A DNA stretch of 13,832 nt from Treponema sp. (GCA_009785545.1 WQWD01000030.1:1-13832); one strand, 5' to 3'. Shown: positions 1 through 7,370, counted from the first letter of the stretch. Translations and numbers: made by a program. Notes: generated by a model not told the origin, from the letters alone.

Positions 1-60
1 CGTGTTTTGCGTATTATTAATTCCTGATTGTTCTTTGTTAACTGCCAAGTTAGTTGTCAT
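1..60 (-). CDS. 5' end of an unidentified gene, cut by the window edge
   Basis: An ATG at 60-58 opens a reading frame of 20 codons that stays open to the left edge (it begins MTTNLAVNKEQSGINNTQNT). The ATG overlaps the TAA of the preceding permease gene as TAATG, the same arrangement as at rpsO/pnp in this operon, which suggests translational coupling. A GGAG lies about 12 bases upstream inside the permease gene, a long but usable Shine-Dalgarno spacing. The residues visible are too few and too low in complexity to name a product. It would be the next member of the rpsO-pnp-dut-permease operon. The call rests only on the start context and the open frame, so it could be chance. Confidence 0.45.
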   Translation of the reverse strand, partial: MTTNLAVNKEQSGINNTQNT

Positions 61-1151
61 TATGTTTTTGCGCTCCGTACCATAGAAAGCCCGATTACCA
101 AAAACAGGAAAACAGGAAACCAAGCTCCTATAAATGGGGGAATATAATTAAGCCTTGCCAGCGCCATGCTTAACATTTCCGTAACATAGTAAACCACCGC
201 CGCAGAAAGGCTTGTAAAAAGACTCATAAGCAGAATGTTTTTTCTGAATCTTCCCCCCATAGAAACCGACAGAATCATAACAATAATCGAAGCTGCGGAA
301 AATGAAAAACGCCTGTGATAATTTGCCTGTACGTGTGAATACGGCAAACCTGCCGCACGTAAATCCTGAACCAAAAGCCCCGCATCTCTTGCATTCAGTT
401 CTTCTACATTAACTGCGTGCCTTCGGAATGTTTCAGGATCCTCGTCAAAAAAATTAGTCGGCTCTAAAGGACTGATACGCAAAAATTCACCATCATGTTG
501 ATAGATAACTGCGTTTCTGAATTCCCAATAAGTTTCTCTCCATATCGCCGAAGGAGCGCGTATCTGTGAAACGAAGCCTCCGTTTTCGTCAATTTCAACA
601 ATGTTAACTCCATTCAGAATTTGATTATTAACATCAAAAAAATCTACTGCGTAAATTATTCTTCCTTCTCTTGACCTGATTACAATATCAGAATTTAATT
701 CTGTTACATGGCGGTTCAGAGCGATTCTTGTAAGCTCATTTTTTGTTTTTGATGTTGGAATAACTAAAATATCTGTAAAAAAAAATGAAAATATAGAAGC
801 CAAAAAACCAACTATAACAAGCGAAATACTAAAACGTCTGAATGGTATTCCCGACGAAAAAACAGTAGTAAGCTCATTTCTTGCGTAAAGATCTCCAAGA
901 GTATAAGCAGAAGCAAAAAGCAAAGAAATAGCCATAGAATTAGAAATGCTTTCTGGAATATAATAAAGGCTGATCCGTAATATTGTAACTACAGACACTT
1001 CGTTATTGAGAAAATTTGTCAAATTACTAAAAAGGTCAATTAACAGAAAAAGAAATACAAATAAGGATATTGCAATAAAAAACATCGGGAAAAATTGGCG
1101 TAACAAATATCTGTCAAGAGTTAAAAAACCTATCTCTTTATTTTTGATCAT
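60..1151 (-). CDS. LptF/LptG (YjgP/YjgQ) family permease, second copy
   Basis: A 363-residue inner-membrane protein of the LptF/LptG family. In Gram-negative bacteria these proteins form a heterodimer that, with the ATPase LptB, extracts lipopolysaccharide from the inner membrane and passes it to a periplasmic bridge. The topology fits: three N-terminal membrane segments (about residues 20-40, 62-84, 108-130), a hydrophilic periplasmic domain of about 150 residues, and three C-terminal segments (about 283-299, 305-328, 340-358). The typical N-terminal 'DRYLLRQFFPMFF' and the charged 'ARNELTTVFSSGIPFRR' loop after segment 2 are present. The ATG overlaps the TGA of the upstream permease by four bases (ATGA), with AGGA 7 bases before it. 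The tandem arrangement matches an LptF-LptG pair, but I cannot say which is which. Many treponemes lack classical LPS, so the transported lipid is uncertain. Confidence 0.88.
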   Translation of the reverse strand: MIKNKEIGFLTLDRYLLRQFFPMFFIAISLFVFLFLLIDLFSNLTNFLNNEVSVVTILRISLYYIPESISNSMAISLLFASAYTLGDLYARNELTTVFSSGIPFRRFSISLVIVGFLASIFSFFFTDILVIPTSKTKNELTRIALNRHVTELNSDIVIRSREGRIIYAVDFFDVNNQILNGVNIVEIDENGGFVSQIRAPSAIWRETYWEFRNAVIYQHDGEFLRISPLEPTNFFDEDPETFRRHAVNVEELNARDAGLLVQDLRAAGLPYSHVQANYHRRFSFSAASIIVMILSVSMGGRFRKNILLMSLFTSLSAAVVYYVTEMLSMALARLNYIPPFIGAWFPVFLFLVIGLSMVRSAKT

Positions 1152-2434
1152 TTTCGTATCCTGAAAAGAGCTAAAATGATACCGATAGCCAATGATAAAA
1201 TATTAGGGAGCCACATTGACCAAAAAGGCGGTGTTCCTACTCTTAATCCCATCGTCTGCCCGATAAAAAGCATTGACCAATAAACAACGGCAATCAAGAC
1301 GCCAAAAATAAAACCTACAGCCTGCCCGCTTTTTTTTGCCATTAAACCAAGTGAAACCGCAAGAAAAACAAAACAAAAAGCACCTAACGGAACAGAAAAT
1401 TTTCTGTAAATTTCTATTACATGGCTTGTAAGATTTCTGTCGTCTCGAATTGATTCTATCGCTAAAAGTTCACGGTTAAAAGCAGAAACAGCGGCAGATC
1501 TTCTGTTCCATTCATCAGATTCCGGTCCTGCTCTGAATATATTTTCCAAACTTACAGCAAAGTTTAAAGAGCGAATTTTTCGGTCATTTATTCTGTCCGC
1601 CAATTCCGCTCTTCTTATTTGAATCTGGGTATGTACATCTCTAGCGCTCATTTCTCTTGGAGTTATGTTCATCATTTGATGAATTATATCTTCATTGGAT
1701 ACCCAATATTGCAAATGCTCTGCCGTAGCGTAATCAAAATCTTCTCTTACTATTTCTTTTGAAGAATTAATAAAGGCATTTTCCAGTTCAAGGCTTAAAC
1801 CAAACACTCCGCCGTCTCTTAACTCCGCCGAGCTTGCCATAATAATACGGCGTTCGCCGTCATCTGTTCTGTCTAAAATCAAAATATTGTGAATAGTATT
1901 GCCCGTAACATCACCCGTAACAATTACAGTATCCTGAAATCTTTTTACTGAATTCGGCTGAAGCTCAAGAGCCGGAATGGAAACAAGTATTCTCCGCCAA
2001 AGCCTGTTAAATTGAATTGTCCCGGCAGGAAGCAAAATATCGTTTGTAAAAAATGACAAAAGCGAAACTACAACACCTACCGCAATCGCCGGAAAAAAAA
2101 CGGCTTTGTAAGAAAGCCCGGATGAAAGCATTACAAGAATTTCATTGTCAGAGGTTAGACGCCCTACAGTCATAAGCGTACCAACCAAAGACGCAAATGG
2201 AGCCGACATGGCAATAACGGTAGGAAGCGAATACAGAATTAAAAGCGCTACTTGTTCAAAAGGCACACGCCTGGCCAATACTTCCAGCGCCATTAAAAGA
2301 ATTTGGTTTACAAAAAAAACAAAAAAGAAAAACAAAAAACAGATAAGGAAAGAAAAAGCCATTTCGACTAATACATACTTAAAAATAGTGGGAGAAATAT
2401 AACGTTTGGATTCAAATGCGTTGGTTCTGAACAT
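1148..2434 (-). CDS. LptF/LptG (YjgP/YjgQ) family permease, first copy
   Basis: A 428-residue inner-membrane permease of the same family as the gene that follows it, and its likely heterodimer partner in lipid export with an LptB-type ATPase not present here. Predicted membrane segments lie at about residues 20-45, 62-88, 112-134, 345-364, 370-392 and 404-424. The family-typical 'SDNEILVMLSSGLSY' loop is at about 95-109. The central soluble part (about 135-344) is longer than in the second copy. Residues about 260-335 are rich in charged residues and Arg, an extension beyond the usual jellyroll domain. Translation starts immediately after the dut stop with no spacer (TAA then ATG), and the Shine-Dalgarno GGAG lies inside dut 5 bases before the start. 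Both features point to coupled translation. Family confidence is high; assignment to LptF or LptG is not attempted. Confidence 0.88.
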   Translation of the reverse strand: MFRTNAFESKRYISPTIFKYVLVEMAFSFLICFLFFFFVFFVNQILLMALEVLARRVPFEQVALLILYSLPTVIAMSAPFASLVGTLMTVGRLTSDNEILVMLSSGLSYKAVFFPAIAVGVVVSLLSFFTNDILLPAGTIQFNRLWRRILVSIPALELQPNSVKRFQDTVIVTGDVTGNTIHNILILDRTDDGERRIIMASSAELRDGGVFGLSLELENAFINSSKEIVREDFDYATAEHLQYWVSNEDIIHQMMNITPREMSARDVHTQIQIRRAELADRINDRKIRSLNFAVSLENIFRAGPESDEWNRRSAAVSAFNRELLAIESIRDDRNLTSHVIEIYRKFSVPLGAFCFVFLAVSLGLMAKKSGQAVGFIFGVLIAVVYWSMLFIGQTMGLRVGTPPFWSMWLPNILSLAIGIILALFRIRK

Positions 2435-2890
2435 TTATACTCCGCTAGAACCGAAACCGCCGTTTCCTCTAATGGTTACAGAAAGAGCGTCAGTTTCTTT
2501 TATCACGGCACAGCATACAGGAGCTATTACAAGTTGGGCAATCCTCTCCCCGTCTTTAATCGTAACATCGGATGAGCCCAAATTAATCAGAATTACTTCT
2601 ATCTCGCCCCTATAATCAGAATCAATCGTACCCGGAGAATTCAGAACAGTAAGCCCGAATTTTACCGCCAAGCCGGAACGAGGGCGTACTTGTCCTTCAA
2701 AACCATCGGGCAGCTCAATTTTTATTCCTGTTGGAATTTTTTCCCTGCCAAGCGGAGGGATTGTAACATCAGTCTCAAGAAATGCCCGCAAATCCATGCC
2801 CGCAGCGTTTTCACTTTCATATTGAGGAAGACTAACACGCTCATGGACTTTTAAAACTTTTAGTTGTATCTCCTTGCACTTCTCGGGCAT
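2435..2890 (-). CDS. dut: dUTP diphosphatase (dUTPase)
   Basis: Trimeric-type dUTPase, 151 residues, hydrolysing dUTP to dUMP and pyrophosphate. This keeps uracil out of DNA and supplies dUMP for thymidylate synthesis. All five family motifs are visible: motif 1 AAGMDLRA, motif 2 VRPRSGLA, motif 3 with PGTIDSDYRGEI (the catalytic-water Asp and the sugar-binding Tyr), motif 4 GERIAQLVIAPV, and the C-terminal Gly-rich motif 5 RGNGGFGSSG that closes over the active site. I start it at the ATG ending at 2890 because AAGGA lies about 8 bases upstream and the length then matches the family. The frame is open further upstream to a TTG at 2977, but that 29-residue extension has no homology to the family and no ribosome site. 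The gene follows pnp after the only long gap in the operon and abuts the first permease gene. Confidence 0.96.
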   Translation of the reverse strand: MPEKCKEIQLKVLKVHERVSLPQYESENAAGMDLRAFLETDVTIPPLGREKIPTGIKIELPDGFEGQVRPRSGLAVKFGLTVLNSPGTIDSDYRGEIEVILINLGSSDVTIKDGERIAQLVIAPVCCAVIKETDALSVTIRGNGGFGSSGV

Positions 2891-2905
2891 TTTTATTCCT
2901 TCAAA

Positions 2906-2922
2906 ATACGCAAAAAGCGTAT
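2906..2922. other. small hairpin beside the dut ribosome site
   Basis: A 6-base-pair stem (atacgc / gcgtat) with an A5 loop on the plus strand, or a U5 loop in the dut-sense RNA. It lies just upstream of the dut Shine-Dalgarno sequence. It lacks the GC-rich stem and trailing U-run of an intrinsic terminator. If it has a role it would be in mRNA structure near the dut start; a chance palindrome is equally possible. Confidence 0.3.
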
Positions 2923-2930
2923 AAATTTTA

Positions 2931-3015
2931 ATTAACATCGAATACGTCAACCAACGCAAATCACTGGAAAATATCAAAGTGTAATTTGCGAATATTAACG
3001 TCGTTCGATGTTAAT
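2931..3015. repeat. inverted repeat in the pnp-dut gap
   Basis: A perfect 12-base inverted repeat: 2931-2942 (attaacatcgaa) and 3004-3015 (ttcgatgttaat), separated by 61 bases. The 3004-3015 arm can also form a smaller 6-base stem with 2994-2999 (attaac / gttaat). The RNA leaving pnp could therefore adopt two mutually exclusive pairings upstream of dut. On the minus strand a TTGACG is followed 17 bases later by AATTTA, a weak promoter candidate for dut that overlaps the distal arm. The function is unknown. The stems are AT-rich and could instead serve as a processing or stabilising structure at the pnp 3' end. Confidence 0.4.
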
Positions 3016-3019
3016 AATA

Positions 3020-5209
3020 TTATCGGCGATGACCGCTTCTGGGACGCTCGTCTCTCCTTCCTCCCCTGTTTTCTCTTGGCCTTGAGTCATTTTCGCTTTC
3101 AGGCGGAGCACCGTCAGGATCAATTGCGTCAATATAAGAGAGGTTCAGACGCCCCATTTTATCGATCTCTGTCAATTTAACAGGGATTTGCTGACCTTCG
3201 CTTAAAACATCCGTAACTTGAGCGATTCTCTGTCTGGAAAGTTTGCTGATATGAACCATGCCTTCTTTACCCGGCAAAATTTCAACAAACGCTCCGTAAT
3301 CCATTATGCGCTTTACAGTACCGTTATATATTTTGTTAATTTCCGGGTCTGAAGCGATACCCATTACGGCAGCTTTGGCTTCTTCTGAATCTTTTGTGTT
3401 TTTGCCGAAAATCGTTACGGTTCCGTCATCCTCTGTGTTGATTTTTACCGAGTATTGTTCGCATAACGCTTTGATGTTTTTTCCGCCCGGGCCGATAAGA
3501 GCACCGATTTTGTCAATATCAATACGCAATGTAACAATTTTGGGAGCGTACTCTGATATTTCTTCCGCCGGCTTTTCGATGCATTTACTCATAATGTCAA
3601 GAATATGCAGTCTGCCTCTTTTTGCCTGATCGAGAGCTTTGCTCATGATTTCTGGGCTGACTCCGGCAATTTTTATATCCATCTGGAAGCCGGTAATACC
3701 GTCTTTTGTTCCCGCAACTTTAAAGTCCATGTCGCCAAGGTGATCTTCATCGCCGAGAATGTCGGATAACACAGCGTATCTGTCGCCCGGTCCTGCCTGC
3801 CCTTCGGTTATCAGTCCCATCGCAATACCCGCAACAGGTTTCTTTAAAGGAACACCTGCATGGAGCATTGAAAGAGAGCCGCCGCAGACTGCCGCCATTG
3901 AAGAAGAACCGTTAGACTCCATTGTTTCTGAAACGACTCTGATAGTGTAGGGAAATTCTTCTTTGCCCGGGATCATTGCTTTTAATGAACGGAGAGCCAA
4001 ATGCCCGTGTCCAATTTCACGCCGTCCTGTTCCTGTCCTGCCGACTTCACCAACCGAATATGGCGGGAAATTGTAGTGAAGCATGAAGTTTTCACGTTTG
4101 TCGCCTTCGATATCGTCAAAAATTTGCTCGTCAAAAACAGTTCCAAGTGTTGTGACAACAAGTGCTTGTGTTTCGCCGCGTGTGAAAAGCGCCGAGCCGT
4201 GTGTCCGTGCGAGGATTTCAACTTCGCAGGTAATATCACGGATATCTTCAAGCCCACGCCCGTCAACACGCTTTCCGCTGTCCAAAATGGAAGAACGTAA
4301 AATTTCATACTGCATATCTTCGAATAACGCATTAAAAAGTTTTTTTTGCTTTTCATCTTCCAGTTGGAGAGCGTATTTTTCTTCGAATTCTTTTTTAACA
4401 GCTTTTATACCATCGTACCTTTCGTGCTTTTTGGGAATAAAACAAGCAGTTTGCAGTTTTGGATAAGCTTCACTGCGAATTACATCGGCATTTTCTAAAG
4501 AATAAGAAGGAACTAACAAAGGCTGTTTTTCTTTGCCGGCGATTTCCCGTAACTTATCCTGCAAATCACAAAATTGTTTGATAACGGCGTGAGCTTTATC
4601 CAAAGCTTCGAGCATCAGCTCTTCGCTTACTTCTTTAGCGCCGCCTTCCACCATGGTGATTCCGTGCCTTGTTCCGGCAACCATAATTTCCATTGTGGAT
4701 TTTTCGATTTGTTCATAAGTGGGATTTACGATAAGTTCGCCGTTAACTTGGCAAACACGCACACCAGCAACAGGTCCGTTAAATGGAATGTCTGAAATAT
4801 GAACAGCCGCCGAAGATGCAATTATCGCCAAAATGTCCGGCGGGTTAACCTGATCTGTTGAAAGGGTTGTCGGGATCAATTGAATCTCACGTCCAAAACT
4901 TTTCTCAAAAAGCGGGCGCATTGGCCTGTCGATAAGACGGGAAACCAATATTTCCTTGTCCTTTGGACGGCTTTCCCTTTTGATAAAACCGCCCGGGATT
5001 TTTCCCGCAGCATAGTATTTTTCGTTGTAATCAACGGTAAGAGGCACATAATCGTAACCTTCTACTGATTCCGCTGAACAGCAGACTGTAGCGATTACCG
5101 CTGAGCCCGCATACTGAGCAAAAACAGAACCGTTTGCCTGCCTTGCTATTCTGCCAGTTTCAAGAATTAGCTCTTTACCGGCGATATCTAGTGTTACTTT
5201 TTGCATCAT
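3020..5209 (-). CDS. pnp: polyribonucleotide nucleotidyltransferase (PNPase)
   Basis: A 729-residue phosphorolytic 3'-5' exoribonuclease of mRNA decay and RNA quality control. The domains are complete and in the normal order: RNase PH domain 1 (about 1-220, with the 'RLIDRPMRPLF' segment), the helical linker domain (about 235-310), and RNase PH domain 2 (about 311-545). These are followed by a KH domain with IGPGGKNIK (about 555-615) and an S1 domain with 'GTVKRIMDYGAFVEILPGKEGMV' split over about 629-651. The catalytic acidic cluster GDEDHLGDMDFK places Asp487 and Asp493 at the positions of the two essential aspartates of E. coli PNPase. The C-terminal tail (about 700-729) is rich in Arg, Asp and Gly. 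The first ATG overlaps the rpsO stop as TAATG, and a second ATG follows directly. I keep the first because AGGA lies 11 bases from it and 14 from the second. It is cotranscribed with rpsO, the widespread bacterial arrangement. Confidence 0.98.
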   Translation of the reverse strand: MMQKVTLDIAGKELILETGRIARQANGSVFAQYAGSAVIATVCCSAESVEGYDYVPLTVDYNEKYYAAGKIPGGFIKRESRPKDKEILVSRLIDRPMRPLFEKSFGREIQLIPTTLSTDQVNPPDILAIIASSAAVHISDIPFNGPVAGVRVCQVNGELIVNPTYEQIEKSTMEIMVAGTRHGITMVEGGAKEVSEELMLEALDKAHAVIKQFCDLQDKLREIAGKEKQPLLVPSYSLENADVIRSEAYPKLQTACFIPKKHERYDGIKAVKKEFEEKYALQLEDEKQKKLFNALFEDMQYEILRSSILDSGKRVDGRGLEDIRDITCEVEILARTHGSALFTRGETQALVVTTLGTVFDEQIFDDIEGDKRENFMLHYNFPPYSVGEVGRTGTGRREIGHGHLALRSLKAMIPGKEEFPYTIRVVSETMESNGSSSMAAVCGGSLSMLHAGVPLKKPVAGIAMGLITEGQAGPGDRYAVLSDILGDEDHLGDMDFKVAGTKDGITGFQMDIKIAGVSPEIMSKALDQAKRGRLHILDIMSKCIEKPAEEISEYAPKIVTLRIDIDKIGALIGPGGKNIKALCEQYSVKINTEDDGTVTIFGKNTKDSEEAKAAVMGIASDPEINKIYNGTVKRIMDYGAFVEILPGKEGMVHISKLSRQRIAQVTDVLSEGQQIPVKLTEIDKMGRLNLSYIDAIDPDGAPPESENDSRPRENRGGRRDERPRSGHRR

Positions 5210-5478
5210 TATTTACGCAATCCTAATTCTTTAATCAGTTTCCTGTAACCTTCCAGATTTGTTCTTTGAATGTATTTTAACATTCTTCGGCGTTTTCCGA
5301 CCAAAATCAAAAGTCCTCTTTGACCGGATTTGTCCTTTTTGAATTGCTTGCAATGTTCTGTAAGTTGTTTGATTCGTTCAGTAAGCAGAGCAATCTGAAC
5401 TTCCGTAGCGCCTGTGTCTTTTTCGTCTTTGCCAAATTTTGTGACAATTGCGGCGGCACTTTCTTTGTTTAAAGCCAT
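5209..5478 (-). CDS. rpsO: 30S ribosomal protein S15
   Basis: An 89-residue S15, the usual length for this primary 16S rRNA-binding protein of the 30S central domain. The family core is plain: 'TGATEVQIALLTERI' followed by 'LTEHCKQFKKDKSGQRG' and 'LLILVGKRRRMLKYI', holding the conserved His-x(n)-Asp region and the basic RR cluster that contact helix 20-22 rRNA. A strong AGGAG lies 9 bases before the ATG. It is the first gene after the promoter at 5534-5562 and is coupled to pnp by a TAATG overlap. S15 genes are often autoregulated through their leader RNA. The roughly 50-base leader here contains a 5-base stem (5501-5505 with 5518-5522) 8 bases from the Shine-Dalgarno, which might take part, but this is weak. 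Confidence 0.98.
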   Translation of the reverse strand: MALNKESAAAIVTKFGKDEKDTGATEVQIALLTERIKQLTEHCKQFKKDKSGQRGLLILVGKRRRMLKYIQRTNLEGYRKLIKELGLRK

Positions 5479-5533
5479 ATATTTTTTCTCCTAATTTGGT
5501 GCTTTTTCAAAGGGTATAAAGCTATTTTAAAGT

Positions 5534-5562
5534 ATAATGGCATAAATAGGGGAAAGTGTCAA
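5534..5562 (-). promoter_or_regulatory. sigma70-type promoter of the rpsO-pnp-dut operon
   Basis: On the minus strand a perfect -35 box TTGACA (5562-5557) is followed after exactly 17 bases by CATTAT (5539-5534). An overlapping TATACT (5536-5531) gives a poorer 20-base spacer. Transcription would start near 5527 and give a leader of about 50 bases to rpsO. The -35 box lies 11 bases from the edge of the fold-back element at 5574-5714. The element therefore does not interrupt the promoter but forms its immediate upstream flank. Confidence 0.65.
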
Positions 5563-5573
5563 CAGCAAATGTA

Positions 5574-5714
5574 TAGCTAGTGTCTGTCCATAAAGTCGGT
5601 TACTTTACGGACAGACCTTGTATTTTCTCCCGTTTAGTACCTAAACGGTACGAAAATACTGCGTTTAAGGTTGTCTGTCTAAAATGCCCTGCATTTATAG
5701 ACAGACTCTAGCTA
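5574..5714. mobile_element. 141-base fold-back element, MITE-like, no coding capacity
   Basis: The whole interval is a diverged inverted duplication. Both ends read tagctag, one mismatch, then gtctgtc, on opposite strands (5574-5588 and 5700-5714). Each half carries its own hairpin: 5582-5616 (14 pairs, one mismatch) and 5673-5706 (15 pairs, one bulge). The centre forms a third hairpin (tattttc 5621-5627 with 5652-5658, then ccgtttag 5630-5637 with 5641-5648, loop tac). Extra pairs acctt (5615-5619) and aaggt (5667-5671) close a cloverleaf shape. The outermost bases could be a TA target duplication, as for IS630/Tc1-type MITEs, but TA is its own complement, so this cannot be proved here. The element fills the gap between the truB stop and the rpsO promoter. 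It may also act as a transcription terminator for truB, though it has no good U-tract. Confidence 0.6.
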
Positions 5715-5723
5715 AAAGATGTT

Positions 5724-6626
5724 TCACAACACACAACCATACTTCCACTTACCGTCATTTTCCTCAACAATTGCGACAAGCGTTTCTTCGCAAAAAACGG
5801 CAAAATGTTTTTGTTGATTATCCGCACAAAGACATGAAGAACATAGAGGAAAGCTTTTTTTTCCTTCCATAATTGCGGCAAGCGGTTTGCCATGTTTAAT
5901 GTATTCAACCTCTGCCCTATCAACTTCGAACCATGACATTCCCAAAGCACTAATCACATTTTTATCTATTGAGGTTAAATTAAATTCTCCATCTTTTTCG
6001 TGCCGCCCACCAAGCTCAAATCCCGCAACTTGTTTTCTAACCAATTCATTTAAATGCCCCCTGCTGCCGGCGGCAAGAGCGATGTCCCGAGCCAGAGAGC
6101 GGATATATGTACCTGATGAACAATGAACAAAAATGTCTGCAAAAGGCGGCTGCCAAGAGAGCAATTTCAATTCATGAACAGTAACAGGGCGTTTTTTCAT
6201 TTCCGGCATTTCACCGGAGCGGGCAAGAGCCGAAGCTCGTTTTCCATTAATATGGATTGCCGAATACGCAGGCGGAGCTTGCATGATTTCGCCTGTAAAT
6301 TGGCTTAAAACATTTTCGACTTCTTCTCGTGCCGGAACCTGAGCCTCGGCTATTATTTCGCCTTCCGGGTCGAGAGTTTCTGTTTCCGCACCAAAACAAA
6401 TCTTGCCTATGTATTTTTTGTCACAATTAGAAAACCATTGGCTTAGTTTTAAAGCTCTGCCAACTAAAACTATCAAAAGCCCTGAGGCAAATTTATCAAG
6501 CGTACCTGTGTGCCCTACTTTACCTGTTCCAAGCGCACGTTTAATGTCACGTAACGCATCAAATGAGGTGATCCCTGACGGTTTGTTAAATAGAATTAAT
6601 CCAGAATTCATTTTTTGCATAAACAT
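5724..6626 (-). CDS. truB: tRNA pseudouridine(55) synthase
   Basis: A 300-residue TruB, which isomerises U55 in the T-loop of tRNAs. The catalytic block 'GKVGHTGTLDKFASG' places the essential Asp at residue 44. The usual sequence after it is LDP-x-A-(T/S)-G, so Lys-Phe here is a variation, with the Asp and the closing Ala-Ser-Gly retained. The second family motif PPAYSAIHINGKRA (Tyr121, which stacks on the target base) and the 'SSGTYIRSLARDI' motif with Arg176 are present. The C-terminal part (about 240-300, ending in a 'LVAIVEENDGKWKY' stretch) fits a PUA-like tail. The start is uncertain. ATGs at residues 1, 3 and 6 all lie before the conserved 'GLILFNKPSGITSFDALR', and none has a clear Shine-Dalgarno site. 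The lipoprotein gene ends 19 bases upstream, so the two may be cotranscribed. Confidence 0.95.
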   Translation of the reverse strand: MFMQKMNSGLILFNKPSGITSFDALRDIKRALGTGKVGHTGTLDKFASGLLIVLVGRALKLSQWFSNCDKKYIGKICFGAETETLDPEGEIIAEAQVPAREEVENVLSQFTGEIMQAPPAYSAIHINGKRASALARSGEMPEMKKRPVTVHELKLLSWQPPFADIFVHCSSGTYIRSLARDIALAAGSRGHLNELVRKQVAGFELGGRHEKDGEFNLTSIDKNVISALGMSWFEVDRAEVEYIKHGKPLAAIMEGKKSFPLCSSCLCADNQQKHFAVFCEETLVAIVEENDGKWKYGCVL

Positions 6627-6645
6627 TAAAAAAGACCGTTTTGAG

Positions 6646-7260
6646 CTATTTTAAAATTTCTGTTACCCTAAAAATTGCTATAAACGGTGCGCTTCCAAAA
6701 CCCCACCCTATGTTCGATACTAATTGATAAACAGCAACTCCACCATACCCCCAGAGATTTGATGTGATGCGTACAGCATAAGAGCCATTATATTCTCCAA
6801 AAAAATCCATAATGCTGATTGTATCTGTTGCTGTTGTCCCTTTAGGGATCCATCCATCATTTATTCCTTGCTGAAGCGAAATGTCCATCAACTCCTTGTT
6901 TGCCGTATAAAATGCTGACTTCATACTGGCGATGACTTGAGGGCTGATATTGGTCAAAGAGGGATTGGGTTTTTGCGGCGTAAAATCAATTCTCCTAATT
7001 TTCGTCCAATAACTCTCAGGTATCCCCCATTCCATTTCCCACTCATCTTCGTACCCGTCGAGAACTTCAACTACAAGTCCTGTCGCAAAATAGGATATGT
7101 GTTTAATATCGTCTCGATTAATAAAGCCGTTATCATACGCTTCTTGCAAGCTGTAAAAAGTACCTCTTGACACATTTACTTCTTTGTCACCATTACAAGC
7201 TATCAAAAACAACCCTACAAATAGCAGGATAACCGCTGTTAAAAACAGTTTCTTTTTCAT
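6646..7260 (-). CDS. predicted lipoprotein of unknown function
   Basis: A 204-residue protein with a classical lipoprotein signal: MKKK, a hydrophobic stretch (residues 5-20) and a lipobox LIAC with the lipidated Cys at position 22. The mature part is about 182 residues with no further membrane segment, so it should be anchored to a membrane and face the periplasm or the surface. It begins with 'FYSLQEAYDNGFINRDDI', a segment I associate with hypothetical proteins of gut Firmicutes and treponemes. Aromatic residues (Trp, Tyr, Phe) are frequent, notably in 'WGYGGVAVYQLV' and 'GWGFGSAPFIAIF'. I do not recognise a functional domain. AAGGAGG lies 5 bases before the ATG, and a promoter is visible at 7328-7356. 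It sits directly upstream of truB, where treponemes normally have rbfA, so it appears to be an insertion into the translation-gene cluster. Confidence 0.85.
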   Translation of the reverse strand: MKKKLFLTAVILLFVGLFLIACNGDKEVNVSRGTFYSLQEAYDNGFINRDDIKHISYFATGLVVEVLDGYEDEWEMEWGIPESYWTKIRRIDFTPQKPNPSLTNISPQVIASMKSAFYTANKELMDISLQQGINDGWIPKGTTATDTISIMDFFGEYNGSYAVRITSNLWGYGGVAVYQLVSNIGWGFGSAPFIAIFRVTEILK

Positions 7261-7327
7261 GTTAGCCTCCTTATTCTGTATTTTACTTTACTTGTATTGT
7301 TGTGAATACTCTTTCATGAAAACTTAC

Positions 7328-7356
7328 CTTATATGATTGCAAAATACCATACACAA
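7328..7356 (-). promoter_or_regulatory. promoter of the lipoprotein gene
   Basis: On the minus strand TTGTGT (7356-7351), a 17-base spacer, then TATAAG (7333-7328), five of six matches to the -10 consensus. The start codon at 7260 leaves a leader of about 60 bases ending in a strong AAGGAGG. The promoter begins 14 bases from the large palindrome at 7371-7512. Confidence 0.5.
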
Positions 7357-7370
7357 ATCATATAACCACT

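Noticed and set aside
2906..2922. Intrinsic terminator after pnp
   Set aside because: The 6-pair stem is AT-rich, is not followed by a proper U-run and sits at the dut ribosome site rather than at the pnp end.
2891..2977. N-terminal extension of dUTPase from a TTG at 2977
   Set aside because: The 29 extra residues do not belong to the family, there is no ribosome site at the TTG or at the ATG ending at 2938, and the ATG ending at 2890 has AAGGA at a good distance and gives the normal length.
4083..4466. 127-codon plus-strand open frame inside pnp (also 3306-3629, 4001-4300 and the minus-strand 3982-4356)
   Set aside because: All lie within the well-conserved PNPase coding sequence in other frames, have no ribosome sites and encode Ser/Cys-rich sequences without family resemblance.
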